Below, in pieces: positions 52,565 to 64,000 of a stretch of 64,000 bases of DNA (position 1 is the first letter of the stretch; each line of letters begins with the position of its first letter). The notes beneath the pieces were generated by a model that ran no database searches, was not told where the DNA came from, and saw only the letters and a program-made list of their open reading frames with translations. A program made the translations under genes and the position numbers. Source of the DNA: Tetrahymena elliotti 4EA (Eukaryota > Ciliophora > Oligohymenophorea > Hymenostomatida > Tetrahymenidae). The stretch covers positions 62,001-126,000 of the forward strand of contig AFXF02001488.1 in the NCBI GenBank assembly GCA_000231825.2. Reading direction: 5' to 3'.

Positions 52565-54535
52565 ATGAGCTGTTTTAATTGTCCTCTGCACTAAAATTAA
52601 GAACTTTAGTTTATTAAAATCAATAATTTGGATAAAAATGAAGCACATAGTTTATTTTATTGTGCAACTTGCTTGGATCAGTTTAATAAATTAGAAGGTA
52701 AAAATTTCTTATCAATATAAAAAGTTGCTTAGAGTAACAGTGAATAGATATTACAGAAATGGCCTCCTTTAAATGACCAAAGTGTTTTAGAAGAATTAGC
52801 CAATTTAATAAATCCTCTAAATAAAGAAAAAGATCTTAAAGATAATTTAAATGAATTTTTTGATTCTCTACTAATTCAAGTTTAAGAAAAAATTATCTCC
52901 AAGAGGATTTAGCTGATAAGATAACTGGATCAAGCACTCAAAGAAAAAAAAGAAATTGCTATGAGATATTATTAAATATCAAAGATTGGTGAATTAAAAA
53001 GTATTTTAGCAAATGATCAATTAGACTTGAACTTAAAAGAAAGCCTATTGAAATAGTTGATTTCATAAGCTCAAAGCGAAAAAGAGTAAACTGCATCCAC
53101 TTTCTGTTAGTTTGTTGAAAATTTACAGATTATTAAAAGAATCAATAATTAAAACCTTAAAAAAGTTGAAGGTTAAATTCTTGATTCTTTTAATTGTTTT
53201 GATAAAAATTTTGAGAGTGATAAACAAACTGAGTCATTTATTTTTGGGGATGATCATTAAGATATTTAAAAGTAAGTCAATTCATCCATATCATTTGATT
53301 TATCTTTAATCGAATTTGATAAAATTTTAGATTTTTCTATAATAAACATAAAAAATGAAAGCATACCTGTTCTACCTTTAAGCAATTCTTAATAAAATTA
53401 ACAATAAATAAATGATTCATTTTAAACTTTGTAGCTTAACCTTGATTGCTTAGATCAAAAAATTAGACAAGCAAATGTTTCTTTGTGTGGGGAGAATGAA
53501 AAGTAAATTTAATTTTTAAACATTTTTTTTAAATTATTTAATTTTTAAAATAGAATGAAACTTTCTTAAGAACAACAAAATAAGGAAAATCTTGTCTAAA
53601 TAAAAAAGGAACAATTTAGCTTGGGTTCTTGCTTGAATAATCTAAATTAAGTACTGAATTTCTTTATTGAAAGTAATCTTTTAGATGAACAAAAGGATAT
53701 TTTTACTTAAATGCAATAATAAGATCTTCAAAAAGCAATTTTCTTTGCTGTTCACATTCAAAAATTAAAACTTGATGATTCTTACGAGAAAAACTTACAA
53801 AATTCTAAATATTTCAAAATTTTTAAAGAAATTATATCTGATAAGCTTTCTAATTTTATTGATGAGGATTAGATAAAAAATTTTTTAATTGAATCATACC
53901 CTCTTTTAAAAAGATATTTTAGTGAAAAGCTCTTCAATTTTAATTATCAAAAACAAAAATGTGAACAAAAAAATAACCTCTTACCTTTAACTACATTCAA
54001 ACAGTCTACTATGAATTAAGCTTTAAATCCTTTAAGCATCAAAAGATTTTCTAATGACTATATTTAGATCAAAGCAACTAAAAAATAAAATTACACTTAA
54101 TGCTATTCTGATATACTTCCTACCAATGCTTAACTTGTATTCAGGTTTAAAATTGAATGTTCTCAAGATTAAAATTACTTTTGTATTGGTCTTGTTTATG
54201 ATAAAATGGTTAGTAACAATGCTTTAACTTGTGGTTTAGATTGTTAATTGCAATGTATTAAAAATAACTTATATGTCTTTGCAGGAGCTATTTCTAATTG
54301 CTCGGAAAAGTAAAATATTTTGATGAACTGCAAAGAATCTCTACTAGAATTCAGAGTTAACTTAAGCGAAAAGTTAATAGAAGTTACTGATTTTCCTAAG
54401 TATAAAAACAAATTTTATTTACATGAAAACTTTAAATAGTAAATAAATGAAAAATAATTAAGATTATTTATCCAATTAAAGCATCCCTCTTATAAAATTG
54501 AACTAAGGGAATATTTCTACCTTAGTAAATGTTGA
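52565..54535 (+). CDS. TRIM-like protein: Cys-rich N-terminus, coiled coil, C-terminal domain
   Basis: Exons 52565-53502 and 53554-54535, 639 residues, phase 2 at the join. The first 60 residues contain C-x2-C-x2-H (MSCFNCPLH) and a later C-x2-C (FYCATCLDQF), a spacing like a B-box or similar zinc site. About 350 residues of Lys/Glu/Leu helical sequence follow (for example KRIQLIRQLDQALKEKKEIA). The C-terminal 170 residues form a Cys-containing, beta-rich-looking domain (TQCYSDILPT, FKIECSQDQNYFCIGLVYDK) that could be SPRY-like in position and length, though I cannot confirm the fold. The neighbour at 54.8 kb shares this order and the CYSD and IGLVYD motifs, so the two are a tandem duplication. 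Function unknown; E3-ligase or adaptor roles are only an analogy, as no RING is visible. Confidence 0.78.
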
Positions 54536-54825
54536 AAATAAAATATGCAGATTTTCATTCATATATTATTTTTGTTGAAGATTGTTTTCATATCTTTGGC
54601 CTAAATAATTTATTTGTTTTTATTATTGTTCAAAAAAATAGAATTTATATATTTAAAGTATATTTTTTCAATAAAAACAATCTTCTGAATTTTGTACTAA
54701 ATATCTGTAAATATTCTAATATATAGATATGTATTCAAATAAACTTAAATTTGCTAAACAATAATTAATATTAAAGTATCAAAAATTTTGAAAAAAAATA
54801 ATCTGAATTGAATTTATAGAGAGAA

Positions 54826-56174
54826 ATGTACTATGTATTTGATCCTATCTTTAAGTTAGATTTAAAATGTCCTTATCTTAAGGATATAATACATATTTAA
54901 TTAAATCTTGTAGATGGATAGGAAAATAGGTTATTCTATTGTAGTGAGTGCTCTGATGAAGACTCTAATTTTAAAAGCACAAATTTTATAACAATTCAAA
55001 AGTTAATGCAAAGAGGTGAAAATCAAAGTGGCCTATGTTAAATGAAAATAGTTTGCTAAATGATTTGATTGGGGTTATTAATAAATAAAATAACTTTGAT
55101 GATGTGACTGACCATATCAATTCATATTTTAAAAATTTTCTTGTTTAAATTATTTCTAAAATAGATGAACAAAAAGATAAGATGTTAAAAAATATTGAAT
55201 ACATAAAAAACTACAAGATAACTATAATACAAACCTACAGAGATATTTCCTAGGTTGAAGAAGCTAAGTCTATTTTATCAAATTATGATCTTAGTTTTAT
55301 GGAAAAGAAACTAAAATATTTAGAGTTACTTACTTCTATTATGAGTAAAAAAGATGAAAATACTAAAATTCTCTAATAGATGATTTAATAGTCTGCTTAA
55401 ATTACAAAAGTAAATCTTGACTATCCAGAAAATCAAAAAAATAAATTTTAAAAATATTAGAAAATTTTAATTTCTTTTCACTAAAAAAGTAAGATTAATA
55501 AAACTTATCTGATATATCTTAAGAATAGAATTTGAATACAAGTTTCGAGAGTAGAATTAGAAAAAGCAAATTCTTCTTAAAAATTAAATGAGTGTGGCTA
55601 TAAAAATATTTTAAATCAAATTACTCTCATTTAGTCAACTTTAAATCAAAGATATAATAAAATGGTTATTCAGAAGTCATCTATTAATTAAGAAATTAGT
55701 GTAAAGATAACAGTTGGATTGAATATCACACAGTGTTATTCAGACATTAATTTAAATCCCTCAAAAAAATACATATTCAGATTTGATGTTAAGTGCTCAG
55801 AAGCTACAGCAAACTTTGCTATTGGCCTTGTTTATGATAATTAAATTTGCAAGAAAGCATTGATCTGTAATTTGGATGCTACAATTGAATATAAAGATAA
55901 TTAACCTATCTTAAATTCTGGTTAGATTTCTAAAGTAGTGAAAGGAAATACAACTTTAATGAAATGTGATTAATCTTTATTAGAATTAAGCATAGCTTAC
56001 GATTAGAAATTTATTTAGATTTCTGATTATCCTTAAGGCTAAAATAAATATACTCATCTTTCTTCAATCTCTTTATATTTTAAAAATTTTCCAATAAAGT
56101 TATTTATATTCATGCTGAGCTCAAAGTTGACAATTACCTTAAAAGAAGCTTTTGAAGTAGATTAATTCAGTTGA
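54826..56174 (+). pseudogene. Tandem paralogue of the TRIM-like gene with a frameshift
   Basis: It starts MYYVFDPIFKLDLKCPYL and has RLFYCSECSDEDSNF, aligning with FYCATCLDQF of the preceding gene. At about 55,026-55,031 the frame must shift to continue into WPMLNENSLLNDLIGVINK (matching WPPLNDQSVLEELANLIN upstream): read straight, the first frame ends at TGA near 55,063. No GT...AG intron fits, and one missing base in the run CAAAG would explain it. A plausible 54-nt intron (55,489-55,542) follows. The C-terminal domain then reads to TGA 56,172-56,174 with TQCYSDINLNPSKK and FAIGLVYDNQ. One of the N-terminal Cys-x2-Cys pairs of the first gene is also reduced (LKCPYL). It is either a decaying duplicate or a sequencing error in a homopolymer; the rest looks well conserved. 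Confidence 0.7.
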
Positions 56175-56898
56175 TATTATCAACTCATTTTAGCAAGGCT
56201 AGTATTTCTAAAAAAAAATTTAATTAAACATTTTTAAAGTCATTGTTTCAAAATTTGTATTTTTCAAAATAAAATCTTTTATTTTATTTTTTTCAATATT
56301 TCTTTTTTTCTAATTTTTTATATTTAAACTTTTTTTATAATTAATAAAATATATTTTTATCAATAACGATAGAGTATATTTTTTAATGGTAATAGAATAT
56401 GATTTGATTAATTATACTGTATGTTTTTATTCAAAAAGATATTATGCTATTATTAACAATAAAATATACTTTTATCATTTGCAGTATGATTTTAGGTTTT
56501 TTGTTAAAAATATGATATATCTTATCTAATAATTGAGTATGCTTTTAATCAATAGAATTTATTTATAACAATAATAGAGTATTTTATTTATAACAACGGC
56601 ATATTGTTTGATTCATAAAATTATTCATAATATGATTCATAATATAATATATTTTAGTGAAACAATACTTTGAAAATTATGTTAAAGTTATATTCTTGTC
56701 CTATTTAGAATTGTAGATAATAATTAATTAATGATAAACTTTTGATAGAATGTTAGAATTATAAAAGAAATTGTGATTACGCAAACCAAGTAAATATCTT
56801 GAATAATTGATTTATATTTACTCATAGTAAAAATCATTCAAATTTAGATTTTTTTGTAAGAAAAATACAAACAATTATTCAGATTATTTAATAATAAA
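56175..56898. repeat. Intergenic, degenerate AT-rich repeats
   Basis: About 720 bp. From 56,340 to 56,700 variants of a short unit of the form AATA(A)TAGA(G)TATxTTT recur at irregular 30-60 nt spacing (for example near 56,365, 56,450, 56,535 and 56,570), giving a diffuse repeat array rather than a clean tandem repeat. No gene. It sits in the promoter region of the Gly-rich surface-protein gene. Confidence 0.4.
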
Positions 56899-59800
56899 AT
56901 GAGGCGATAAGAAACTAAAATGAATAAGCTTTTGAAATTAATGATGCTGCTTTGCAGTAGTCTAAAACTTATAATATATGTTAATGCAAGTGATTTCAAG
57001 GAAAGTAAAGCAAATCAAACAGTTTAAGATAATGTCTGTAATCTTTCTTCAAGTTCAATTTAATAAAATGTTTGTACTCTTACTGGAACAAATGAAAACT
57101 GCACTGATTAACAAATATTAGCTCTCATATCTTCTAATTGCTAAGCTATTAAAAACTTAAGCTTAGTTAACTTCAACATAGTTTGTGATTCTAGCTAAAA
57201 TCAGATATTTTAATTTTTTTTACCAAACACTAAAGATCAATACAGCACAATAACATTACAATAAATAAATTTTTAAGAATGTTCAAAGATCCTAATTTCA
57301 ACTAGTCAATCAGTAAGTGTTAAGAATCTATTTGTTTTATTTTCTAACACTGAGAATTAGCTTTATTAATAATTCAAAAATTCCTAAAAGTAGCATGGAA
57401 AATAAAAAAATTTTGTGAATAATATGATTTTTAATAATACTGCTTAGAATTCATTTGAAAGTGAAAATTAAAGCAATGATATATTAAGAACTAAAATAAA
57501 TGCTTAAAATTTACAAAACCTAGCTAAGTCAGATAAATTTCAAATGGAATAAGTCTACACGATGGTTGAACCTTAATCAAGTCTAGTAATACAATCAAGC
57601 AAAATATAGATTGATACATTAGTTTAGTGTGACAGTTAATTACTAATTGTTGGATTTGACATATATATATTTGAAAATACAGTTATAACAGCAAATTAAT
57701 TTGGCATTTATAGACAAGAAAGTAATCCTCCTTAAACTAATCCATTAGAAATTAAGAATGTGTAAATTAATACATTATATATAAATTGCTTGAACTCTTT
57801 AGAAGAAGCCTAGAAAAAGATGTAATACTAAAGTTTCTTTTAAATAAACTTCTCAAGTAATAGTAGCTATATTGAAATACCTAGCTTTGATAACAACTTA
57901 TAGCTGTATAAATATCTTCTAGAAGTTCTGAACAACAATTATACTACTCTTATTGTTACACAAACTGATTCATCTTTAATTAATTCATCTGTATATACAT
58001 CAAAGCTTGGTTATTTTGCTAATAATATAGTTATAGATCCACTTTCTCACGTCTCTTCATCTGGATTAGGTAATTTATTTAAATTCTATTTTTACAAGCT
58101 TTAAATTTTATTTTTTATTATTCAAAAGGTTGTCCATCTGATTATGGCTTAGGAAAAGGTATAATATTTGGATCTAATCCAAATCTAGGTTGCAGACCAA
58201 GTGGAGCTCATCATGTTAGTTATGGAGGCATAGGACTAACAGATATGGATACTTTGTCTAATTTAACTATATCTTAATCAATAGCATATTAATGCTTAAA
58301 AAATACTTAAGCAGCTTAATTTGTATCTGAATCGTTTCCTTATGATTCAACGCATATTACTGAAGTAAATCAAAAATTACTACTTCAAGCAGTCATATTA
58401 AATACGTTTATTATTTAGGGCTCTGGTGGTGGTAATAATTTAGATCCTACATATTTCAATTACTATACAGACCTTTTGGGAGCAGGTGGTGGATTGATTT
58501 TTATAGGAGCTGCAGATAATTTACTTATTGAGGGTATAGTAGAAAGTAATGGTAAAGAAGGAGGAATATAAAATAATAAATAATATGGAGGAGGAGGTTC
58601 AGGAGGCTCCATAAAAATTATTTCCAACAATTTTTTAGGGTCAGGGTTGCTTGAAGCAAGAGGAGGAGACTCACCTGATGGTCTTTCAGGAGAAGGTGCA
58701 GGAGGAATAATTGATATAAATATCTTAAATGATTATTCTTTATTGACAAATAAAGTGTTTATTGGTAAAATTGATGTTACAAAAGGCAACAGAGATTTAG
58801 ATTTTTTGAACAAATTGGGAACTAATATTGATGCCTCTTTATTCCTTGCATAAAATGGAAGTAAAATCTTTATTCTAAAGTAATATTTTACTGATTTATG
58901 TTGTTTATATTAGCATTGATCACACCATTTTGTCCTTAAGGTTACACTTATGTAAAGACTTCTACTATAATAAAATGTGTCTCTTGTAATAAAGATTAAT
59001 TTAAAACTACTCCTTATGGAGAATGCAATGTTTGCCCAAAATATGACATTAATAATATTGAAGACTTTGATGATCCAGATGTTGGAGTGGGTGAGTATTG
59101 CTAATTAAACTGCGATTAAATTGTTTGTGATCCTTTTGGGTTCTACATCAAGATAGTTGGACCATTTGGTATGATATTTGTCTAGGTTACTCTATCTCTC
59201 CTCACCACAGGATATGTTATTAGAAGAATTTATCGTTTGAAGAAAGTAATAAAAATTTTATTCTTAAATTTAAGTTAAAAAAATGATCAGTTGCTTGGAA
59301 AGTTTTTTCATTTTTATCAAATTTCAATCAAAAATGTTTCTTTAAATAAATTCAAATTTTGTTAATAGGGTAAAATAGATCATTTACCATTTGATTTCGA
59401 ACAAGCAACAGAGTAAATGAGAATTGATGACTAAATAATTACAACGGATCTTTCGAGTAGCCCAGATTTTATTTTATCAGATTTACTCTTTCACACCCAC
59501 AGAATTTATGTTTTGGGAACAAATTCATTAAATAATTACTGGAAACTCACCAAATTTCCACCACCAGAAGTAGACTACATTATAAATAAAGAACAGTACA
59601 GAAAATTTGCAGAGGTAATTCAATTAATTAATTGATTCAAAAATATTGTTTGTAAAAATCTTGTTAATTGTAAAACTTAATTTTAAAACAGAGATTTAAT
59701 CACACTGTAAAATGGAAATTAATGGATAAGATTCTGCTAGTAATATTCAGTTTCCTTTATTATCCTCTTTATTGGTATTATCTTACTAAAGTGAGAAAAG

Positions 59801-61576
59801 GAATTTATAAAAAGGCAGTTAAGTTCTTCTAATAAAATGAATTAGTAATAAATTTACAATTATATATAAACAAATGAATAAATTATAAAAAATTAAAAAA
59901 ATAGAAAATAATAAACATGAACATCAGTGGATAATTTGATAAAGTTTAAATCAAATTCTCTAAAAGCATTGATTATACTTTGTGCTATTTTGATATATTT
60001 GATTATAAGAAATCTAATTTCAAATATTTCTTTTTAAATATCCCATATTTTATTTCTTTAAGTGGTGATGGCAGTTTTATAAAACCTTTGAACATAAACG
60101 AAAATGATGTATTTTGTAAGTGCTTGTTCTTTTCCATTAATAGAAATAGGAAAAAAGAGATAGTTAATGAGCGTTAGAGGGTTATGGAGAACCTTGTTAA
60201 TCATAAGTTAAGAATTGACAACAGTAAAAAGCTAAACAAATTCATTAAAAAATTCAATAGATACACTCGTTCTATAGATTTTATGGCTCCTATTAGTTCT
60301 ATTTAAATGTCGCTTTAATAGATAGTTGAACTCTTAAAAAAATGGAATCAGTAAATTTAATATTTTAAAAATTCATATGAAATATATTAATAATTTTAGG
60401 TATTTCTTTAATCCAAATAATGTTGGATGTGATCTTGTTGCTTTTGAAGTACCTAAAAAGGAAGGATTCAAGCAAATAGTCACCGTTTTAGAAAATTTAG
60501 ACAAAGAAAGCTTTAATAAGTTTATTGATAAAATAATTGATACAATAAGATACTATAATAATTTTTATGAAGTTAACTTGAAATTATTTATTTATAATCT
60601 TGACTCTTCTTTAGAAGAAGTTGCTCAAACCATGGATGATTAAAGAATTACTTTAGCGACTGAAGGAAATATCCTCCATCAAACTGTTAAAGAATCAGTT
60701 CTCAGCTCTGACTTCATAACTTTAAAGTACAAGCTTTTACATTTAAAAATGCCTTTATTTATTATTTGGAATAAATAATTTTTTGTATAAAAAGGGAAAA
60801 TTATTAAAGAAAATAAATTATGCAAATGAGGCAATCAAGTATGTAAAGCAGATACTCATTAGAAGATGATTAAGACATATAGAATAATAAGATAGAATCT
60901 TAGCCATTTAGAGTTAGATTTTATAATAATATTAAAAGAATAGCTGTTTTTATCAGGTTTTGCTTATTTACTCATAGCCCAACTAATTTAGCAAAACATG
61001 TTTTGATTTTTACTTTGACTACCTTGATTGTTATTGATTCTGTAATATTTATTTCAAAGATAAGTTCAATTATTAATCTTTAATCATACATAAAAGGTTT
61101 TGACAATACCAACAATTTTTAACATTGTTTATGCAATATAAGCCCTTTAAAGTGGAAAATAATATCTAAATACAGATTTAATATTTTTATTTGTCCCTTA
61201 TCCATTAGCTGTTTGGATATCTCCTATCCTTGGTCTCTTGCTAGTAAATAAATTATTATTAAAATTAATCCTTAATATTTTAGATTGTGCTATTTTTAAT
61301 TTTAATTTAAACTTAAACCAAATATTTAAAAACTAATAGATAACAAGCTAGTCATATGGTATTGCAAAAATGTATGTCATATACAATAGTATGAGTTTGA
61401 TAGATCTGCTATTGAACATCATCTATACAGTTTAAGAAAATACACCTCCATCTATGCTTCCAGAAGTTTACATTCTTAAAATAGCCACTTTCCTTTTGAG
61501 AGTAGTAATTCTATATTTTGCTTCAAAATATTTATCTACATCAACTAAATTAACTCATCTTAATACTTAAAAATGA
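56899..61576 (+). CDS. Large surface protein: signal peptide, Gly-rich ectodomain, multi-pass C-terminus
   Basis: Nine exons: 56899-58069, 58129-58860, 58914-59245, 59369-59614, 59692-59844, 59905-60350, 60400-60784, 60883-61041 and 61097-61576 (1,367 residues, all phases consistent). The signal peptide is best from the second Met at 56,920 (MNKLLKLMMLLCSSLKLIIY). The ectodomain is Cys/Asn/Ser-rich, then Gly-rich with YGGGGSGGSIKI and ARGGDSPDGLSGEGAGG, followed by a Cys cluster (CVSCNKDQ, CNVCPKYD). Membrane helices begin at FGMIFVQVTLSLLTTGYVI, with further helices at KILLVIFSFLYYPLYWYYL and at the C-terminus (HVLIFTLTTLIVID, LIFLFVPYPLAVWISPILGL, ILKIATFLLRVVILYF). It belongs to a big ciliate membrane-protein family of unknown function. 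The exon 7-8 join is my weakest: an ATG at 60,820 could instead begin a separate gene. Confidence 0.75.
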
Positions 61577-62472
61577 ATTCAATTTAATATATAAAATATT
61601 TCCTAAAAATATGTATTGCTAAAATTTGTCTTGATGATTAATTTTGTTGTATTTTAAAAGCGCAACCTAAATATAATTATTTCATATTTCTTCTTTTATT
61701 TAACTCTTAATAATAAATAATACATTTGTTTTTGTAAATTATTTTATTTTTAAAGATAAAATTAAATAAAATTGACGTTGTTTTAAATAGTAGGTTTATT
61801 AAAAAAATAAAATTTTAATTATTAATTTAATTATTGTAAAATACAAATCTTGTAGTATCTTAAAGTATTAAAATAACTAAGATCGATTTCTTTTAGATAA
61901 ATGTATTAAATTAATTACTTATCACTATCTAATAGATTTTTTTTTAGTTTAGAAATATTGTAAGTTGCTAAATTTCAAACTCCCCTATATAAAATTTTAC
62001 TACATTCAATCGTGAGAATGTTTAGTATTTTTTAAAAAGGAGGGGTGAATATTTAGCAAGCTGCTAAATATTAAATAACCTAACATTAATTTAATATGAA
62101 ATTTATTTATTACATCTTTTAACCTAATCGGCACTTGCAGTAAAAATATAAATTCACTCTACCATCTGTACAAAAATGACAATAGAGTTTCTTATTAAGA
62201 GAAATCTATATTAAATAAAGATAATTTCTTTCATATTCATAAAATTATATACAAATAATTAGTATTTAATTCTTCTTTTTTTAAATTAGACTTAAAATTG
62301 AATTCAGAAATTATTAAATAATTAGAAGATTAATTAAATAAAAATGAAGAATTATTTTAGTTTAAACTTCTTTATTTAATATATTAAGTGAAAATATGTT
62401 ATATTACAAATAAATAAAAATATTTAAAGTAGAATCAATAAACATCACTTTAATCTTACTTAAAAGTTTAAT
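61577..62472. other. Convergent intergenic region
   Basis: About 900 bp between the surface-protein stop (plus) and the stop of a minus-strand gene. It is A/T-rich except for a small G/C-containing island at 61,965-62,072 that folds (listed separately). No reading frame supported. Confidence 0.55.
61965..62072. other. Long imperfect hairpin, candidate structured RNA
   Basis: Nested perfect arms seen by eye: TTGCTAAAT (61,965-61,973) with ATTTAGCAA (62,051-62,059); TTCA (61,974-61,977) with TGAA (62,046-62,049); CCCCT (61,982-61,986) with AGGGG (62,041-62,045); ACATTC (62,002-62,007) with GAATGT (62,016-62,021), enclosing the 8-nt loop AATCGTGA. The 3' arm can instead fold on itself: AATATTTAGCA (62,048-62,058) with TGCTAAATATT (62,062-62,072), loop AGC. 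The G/C pairs are unlikely to be an artefact of base composition. Which strand is transcribed is unknown. Confidence 0.4.
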
Positions 62473-63101
62473 TCAATATTTTTCTAAAATTTCATCACAT
62501 TTCGGCATTTAGTGTTCAAGTGATAATAAACGATCTATTCTAGTCTTGAACAGGATAACAATTTTATCTCTTGTTTAAATACATAATTTACATTTGTTTA
62601 GTTCTTCTTCTATGTCTTCACTTAACAAAATTTCCCTCCAGCAAATCATGTTATCATTCTCATTAGTTAAGTCTAAAAACCATTTATCACTTGTAGTACC
62701 TTTTAATCCAAGGGCAAAATCTTCCAGAAACTCCCAGCCAGTTATATCAATTCTAACCTACTTATTTTAGCAGTTTGTGAGATGGTCTACCCAAAATCTA
62801 CCTATTTTATTTAACTCATTAATTGAGAATATATTATTTAAAAAATACCTGTTTCTCTAATTATAGATAAATTATCTTATAAAAATTCATCATCATGTAA
62901 TTTTTTTTAGTTTCTTTTACTGCTGCTATTCTAAGTCACAAGAGAGCCAATCATTTAGTTTAGTACCATATAATTATAATCTGCTTAGCTTTCTACTTCT
63001 TCATCACTAAACTCTTCTAACTCTTCTTACTCAAATAATATTAAGTAGTCTATTCTTTACTTAAACAATTACACTATTTCATTTAACTTCTTAGAACACA
63101 A
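62473..63101 (-). CDS. Unknown protein with GW-type repeat region, 5' end unresolved
   Basis: Two exons are visible: 62849-63101 and 62473-62801, joined by a 47-nt intron (phase 1), about 193 residues. The left exon encodes KKLNEIVQLFKQRIDYLILF then an acidic EELEEFSDEEVES and the second encodes RFWVDHLTNC, DITGWEFLEDFALGLKG, CWREILLSEDIEEELNKCKL and ends LEKY before TGA. No ATG lies in frame before 63,101; a TAG acceptor-like site there suggests an earlier exon I could not find. The segment ITGWEFLEDFALGLKG resembles MGWKKLTNFVQGLSGLAP of the partial gene at the window end, so the two are probably tandem paralogues. No known domain recognised; no membrane helix. Confidence 0.6.
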
Positions 63102-63834
63102 CTATTTAATACAAAATACAATACATTAAATAAAAGTTTAATGAAAAAAAAATGTTTTCACTAAAAAATTTAAAAAATGAAAATTGGAAACTAAATAAGT
63201 TATCATAAATAAAAATGAGCTCAAAATCATTATAAATTAGAAAATAAATGGTGTTAATATCTATGTTCATGGAAGAGAATTTTAATTTAAATAAGTTAAA
63301 ATTTGATAAACTTATTTGATGTCAAAACTTATCTTATAAAAGATGTAAACTTTTCAAAAAAGAAAAATAATAAATTAATTCTTGTTAAATAGTTTATGAA
63401 AATACTAAAATTTTTATGAAACTAATTTTATGCCAAATATTTAATATAAATTTTAACTCTTTTGAATAATTTATGTTCTCTTTTAGAAAAGAAAATTAAT
63501 GGAATGATATTTTTTATATTTTCCTGATTTTATTTAAATAGCTAAAATTTTAAGATAACTCAAATGCATTGCCAAATTTTTAATAAAATTTAACTAAATT
63601 GAAAGAGTATGTTTGGTATATTGTCTCTTTGTAAAGAACATTAAAAAAAATAAAGAAATATTTCATAATTTAGATTAATTCTATTTTAAATTTAAATGTG
63701 GAATGAATTTGAAAGTAAAATGATAAATTGAATATTTCTAAATATTACAAAACATTTTTCAAGTTTCTATTTAAGAGTTTCAACTTCCAATGCATATCTA
63801 TGTTTTTTATAATAAAATTAATAATTTACTTCAT
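63102..63834. other. Intergenic, AT-rich
   Basis: About 730 bp between two minus-strand genes. It may contain the missing 5' exon and promoter of the left gene; none was identifiable. No repeats noticed. Confidence 0.45.
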
Positions 63835-64000
63835 TCAAAATAATAATATTTACGTCCATCCTAATATACCATATTATTCGAAATCTCCTTTCCCTTTTAA
63901 TCTATTAAATTATTCATCTGGAGCTAATCCACTCAGCCCTTATACAAAATTAGTTAATTTTTTCCAGCCCATTCCTGTAAATTCTACTAGACCATTTTTG
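63835..64000 (-). CDS. 3' end of a paralogue, truncated by the window edge
   Basis: The last 166 bases, read on the minus strand, are an open frame ending in TGA at 63,835-63,837: NGLVEFTGMGWKKLTNFVQG, LSGLAPDEQFNRLKGKGD, then ILGWTQILLF. The frame is richer in G+C than its flank and shows the same G-W-[EK]-x-L-x-x-F-x-x-G-L pattern as the gene at 62.5 kb, including the downstream W-x-[EQ]-I-L-L. The gene starts beyond position 64,000. Function unknown. Confidence 0.65.

Noticed and set aside
54529..54726. Plus-strand 65-residue frame after the first TRIM-like gene
   Set aside because: It begins inside the last codons of that gene in another frame and has intergenic base composition.
55480..55560. 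Second frameshift in the broken TRIM-like copy
   Set aside because: A 54-nt GTAAGA...CAAG intron restores the frame, so only one lesion is needed.
60820..61576. Separate small multi-pass membrane gene starting at ATG 60,820
   Set aside because: The C-terminal membrane region fits the end of the preceding surface protein, and an intron (60,785-60,882) can join them; kept as an alternative.
1..64000. CRISPR arrays, insertion sequences, bacterial-type promoters or operons
   Set aside because: None seen; gene structure is eukaryotic with introns throughout.

Overview
The window looks like macronuclear DNA of a ciliate, most likely Tetrahymena or a close relative. The sequence is extremely AT-rich. 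Throughout every recognisable gene TAA and TAG stand where homologues have glutamine, so TGA is the only stop. Introns are short GT...AG gaps, mostly 40-150 nt, nearly pure A+T. A standard-code ORF scan breaks every gene into fragments; all models below were read with TGA as sole stop and joined by hand. The species cannot be determined from the sequence alone.

Left part (1-17.2 kb, plus strand): the 3' two thirds or so of an inositol-trisphosphate-receptor-type Ca2+ release channel, then a complete six-exon enkurin gene, a small minus-strand gene, and a four-exon peroxisomal acyl-CoA oxidase. Middle left (18-36 kb): a large minus-strand two-pass membrane protein with a Gln/Asn-rich cytoplasmic tail, a minus-strand gene of unknown function, a plus-strand Gln/Asn-rich protein, a small secreted cysteine-rich protein, a gene remnant, a vacuolar-sorting-receptor-like PA-domain protein, a cyclic-nucleotide-binding-domain protein and a second low-complexity protein.

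Middle right (36-51 kb): heme O synthase COX10 with a long Gln-rich leader; then two long minus-strand genes: a probable axonemal protein (CH-like start, helical repeats, coiled coil, EF-hand-like segment) and a guanylate-binding-protein GTPase fused through a coiled coil and a C2HC finger to a PX domain. Right end (52-64 kb): a tandem pair of TRIM-like genes (B-box-like cysteines, coiled coil, shared C-terminal domain), of which the second carries a frameshift; a nine-exon surface protein with a Gly-rich ectodomain and multi-pass C-terminus; and two tandem minus-strand paralogues, the last running off the window.

Functionally the genes are housekeeping and cell-biological (Ca2+ release, cilia, peroxisomal beta-oxidation, respiratory-chain heme, vesicle sorting), mixed with ciliate-specific families. 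There is no operon logic; spacing is several hundred bases of AT-rich DNA, except two tight pairs: 54 bp between divergent starts at 14.6 kb and 34 bp between the remnant and the sorting receptor at 29.2 kb. The most unusual items are the GBP-C2HC-PX fusion, the frameshifted tandem copy at 54.8 kb, and a long imperfect hairpin with an alternative pairing at 61.97-62.07 kb, in an otherwise empty intergenic region.
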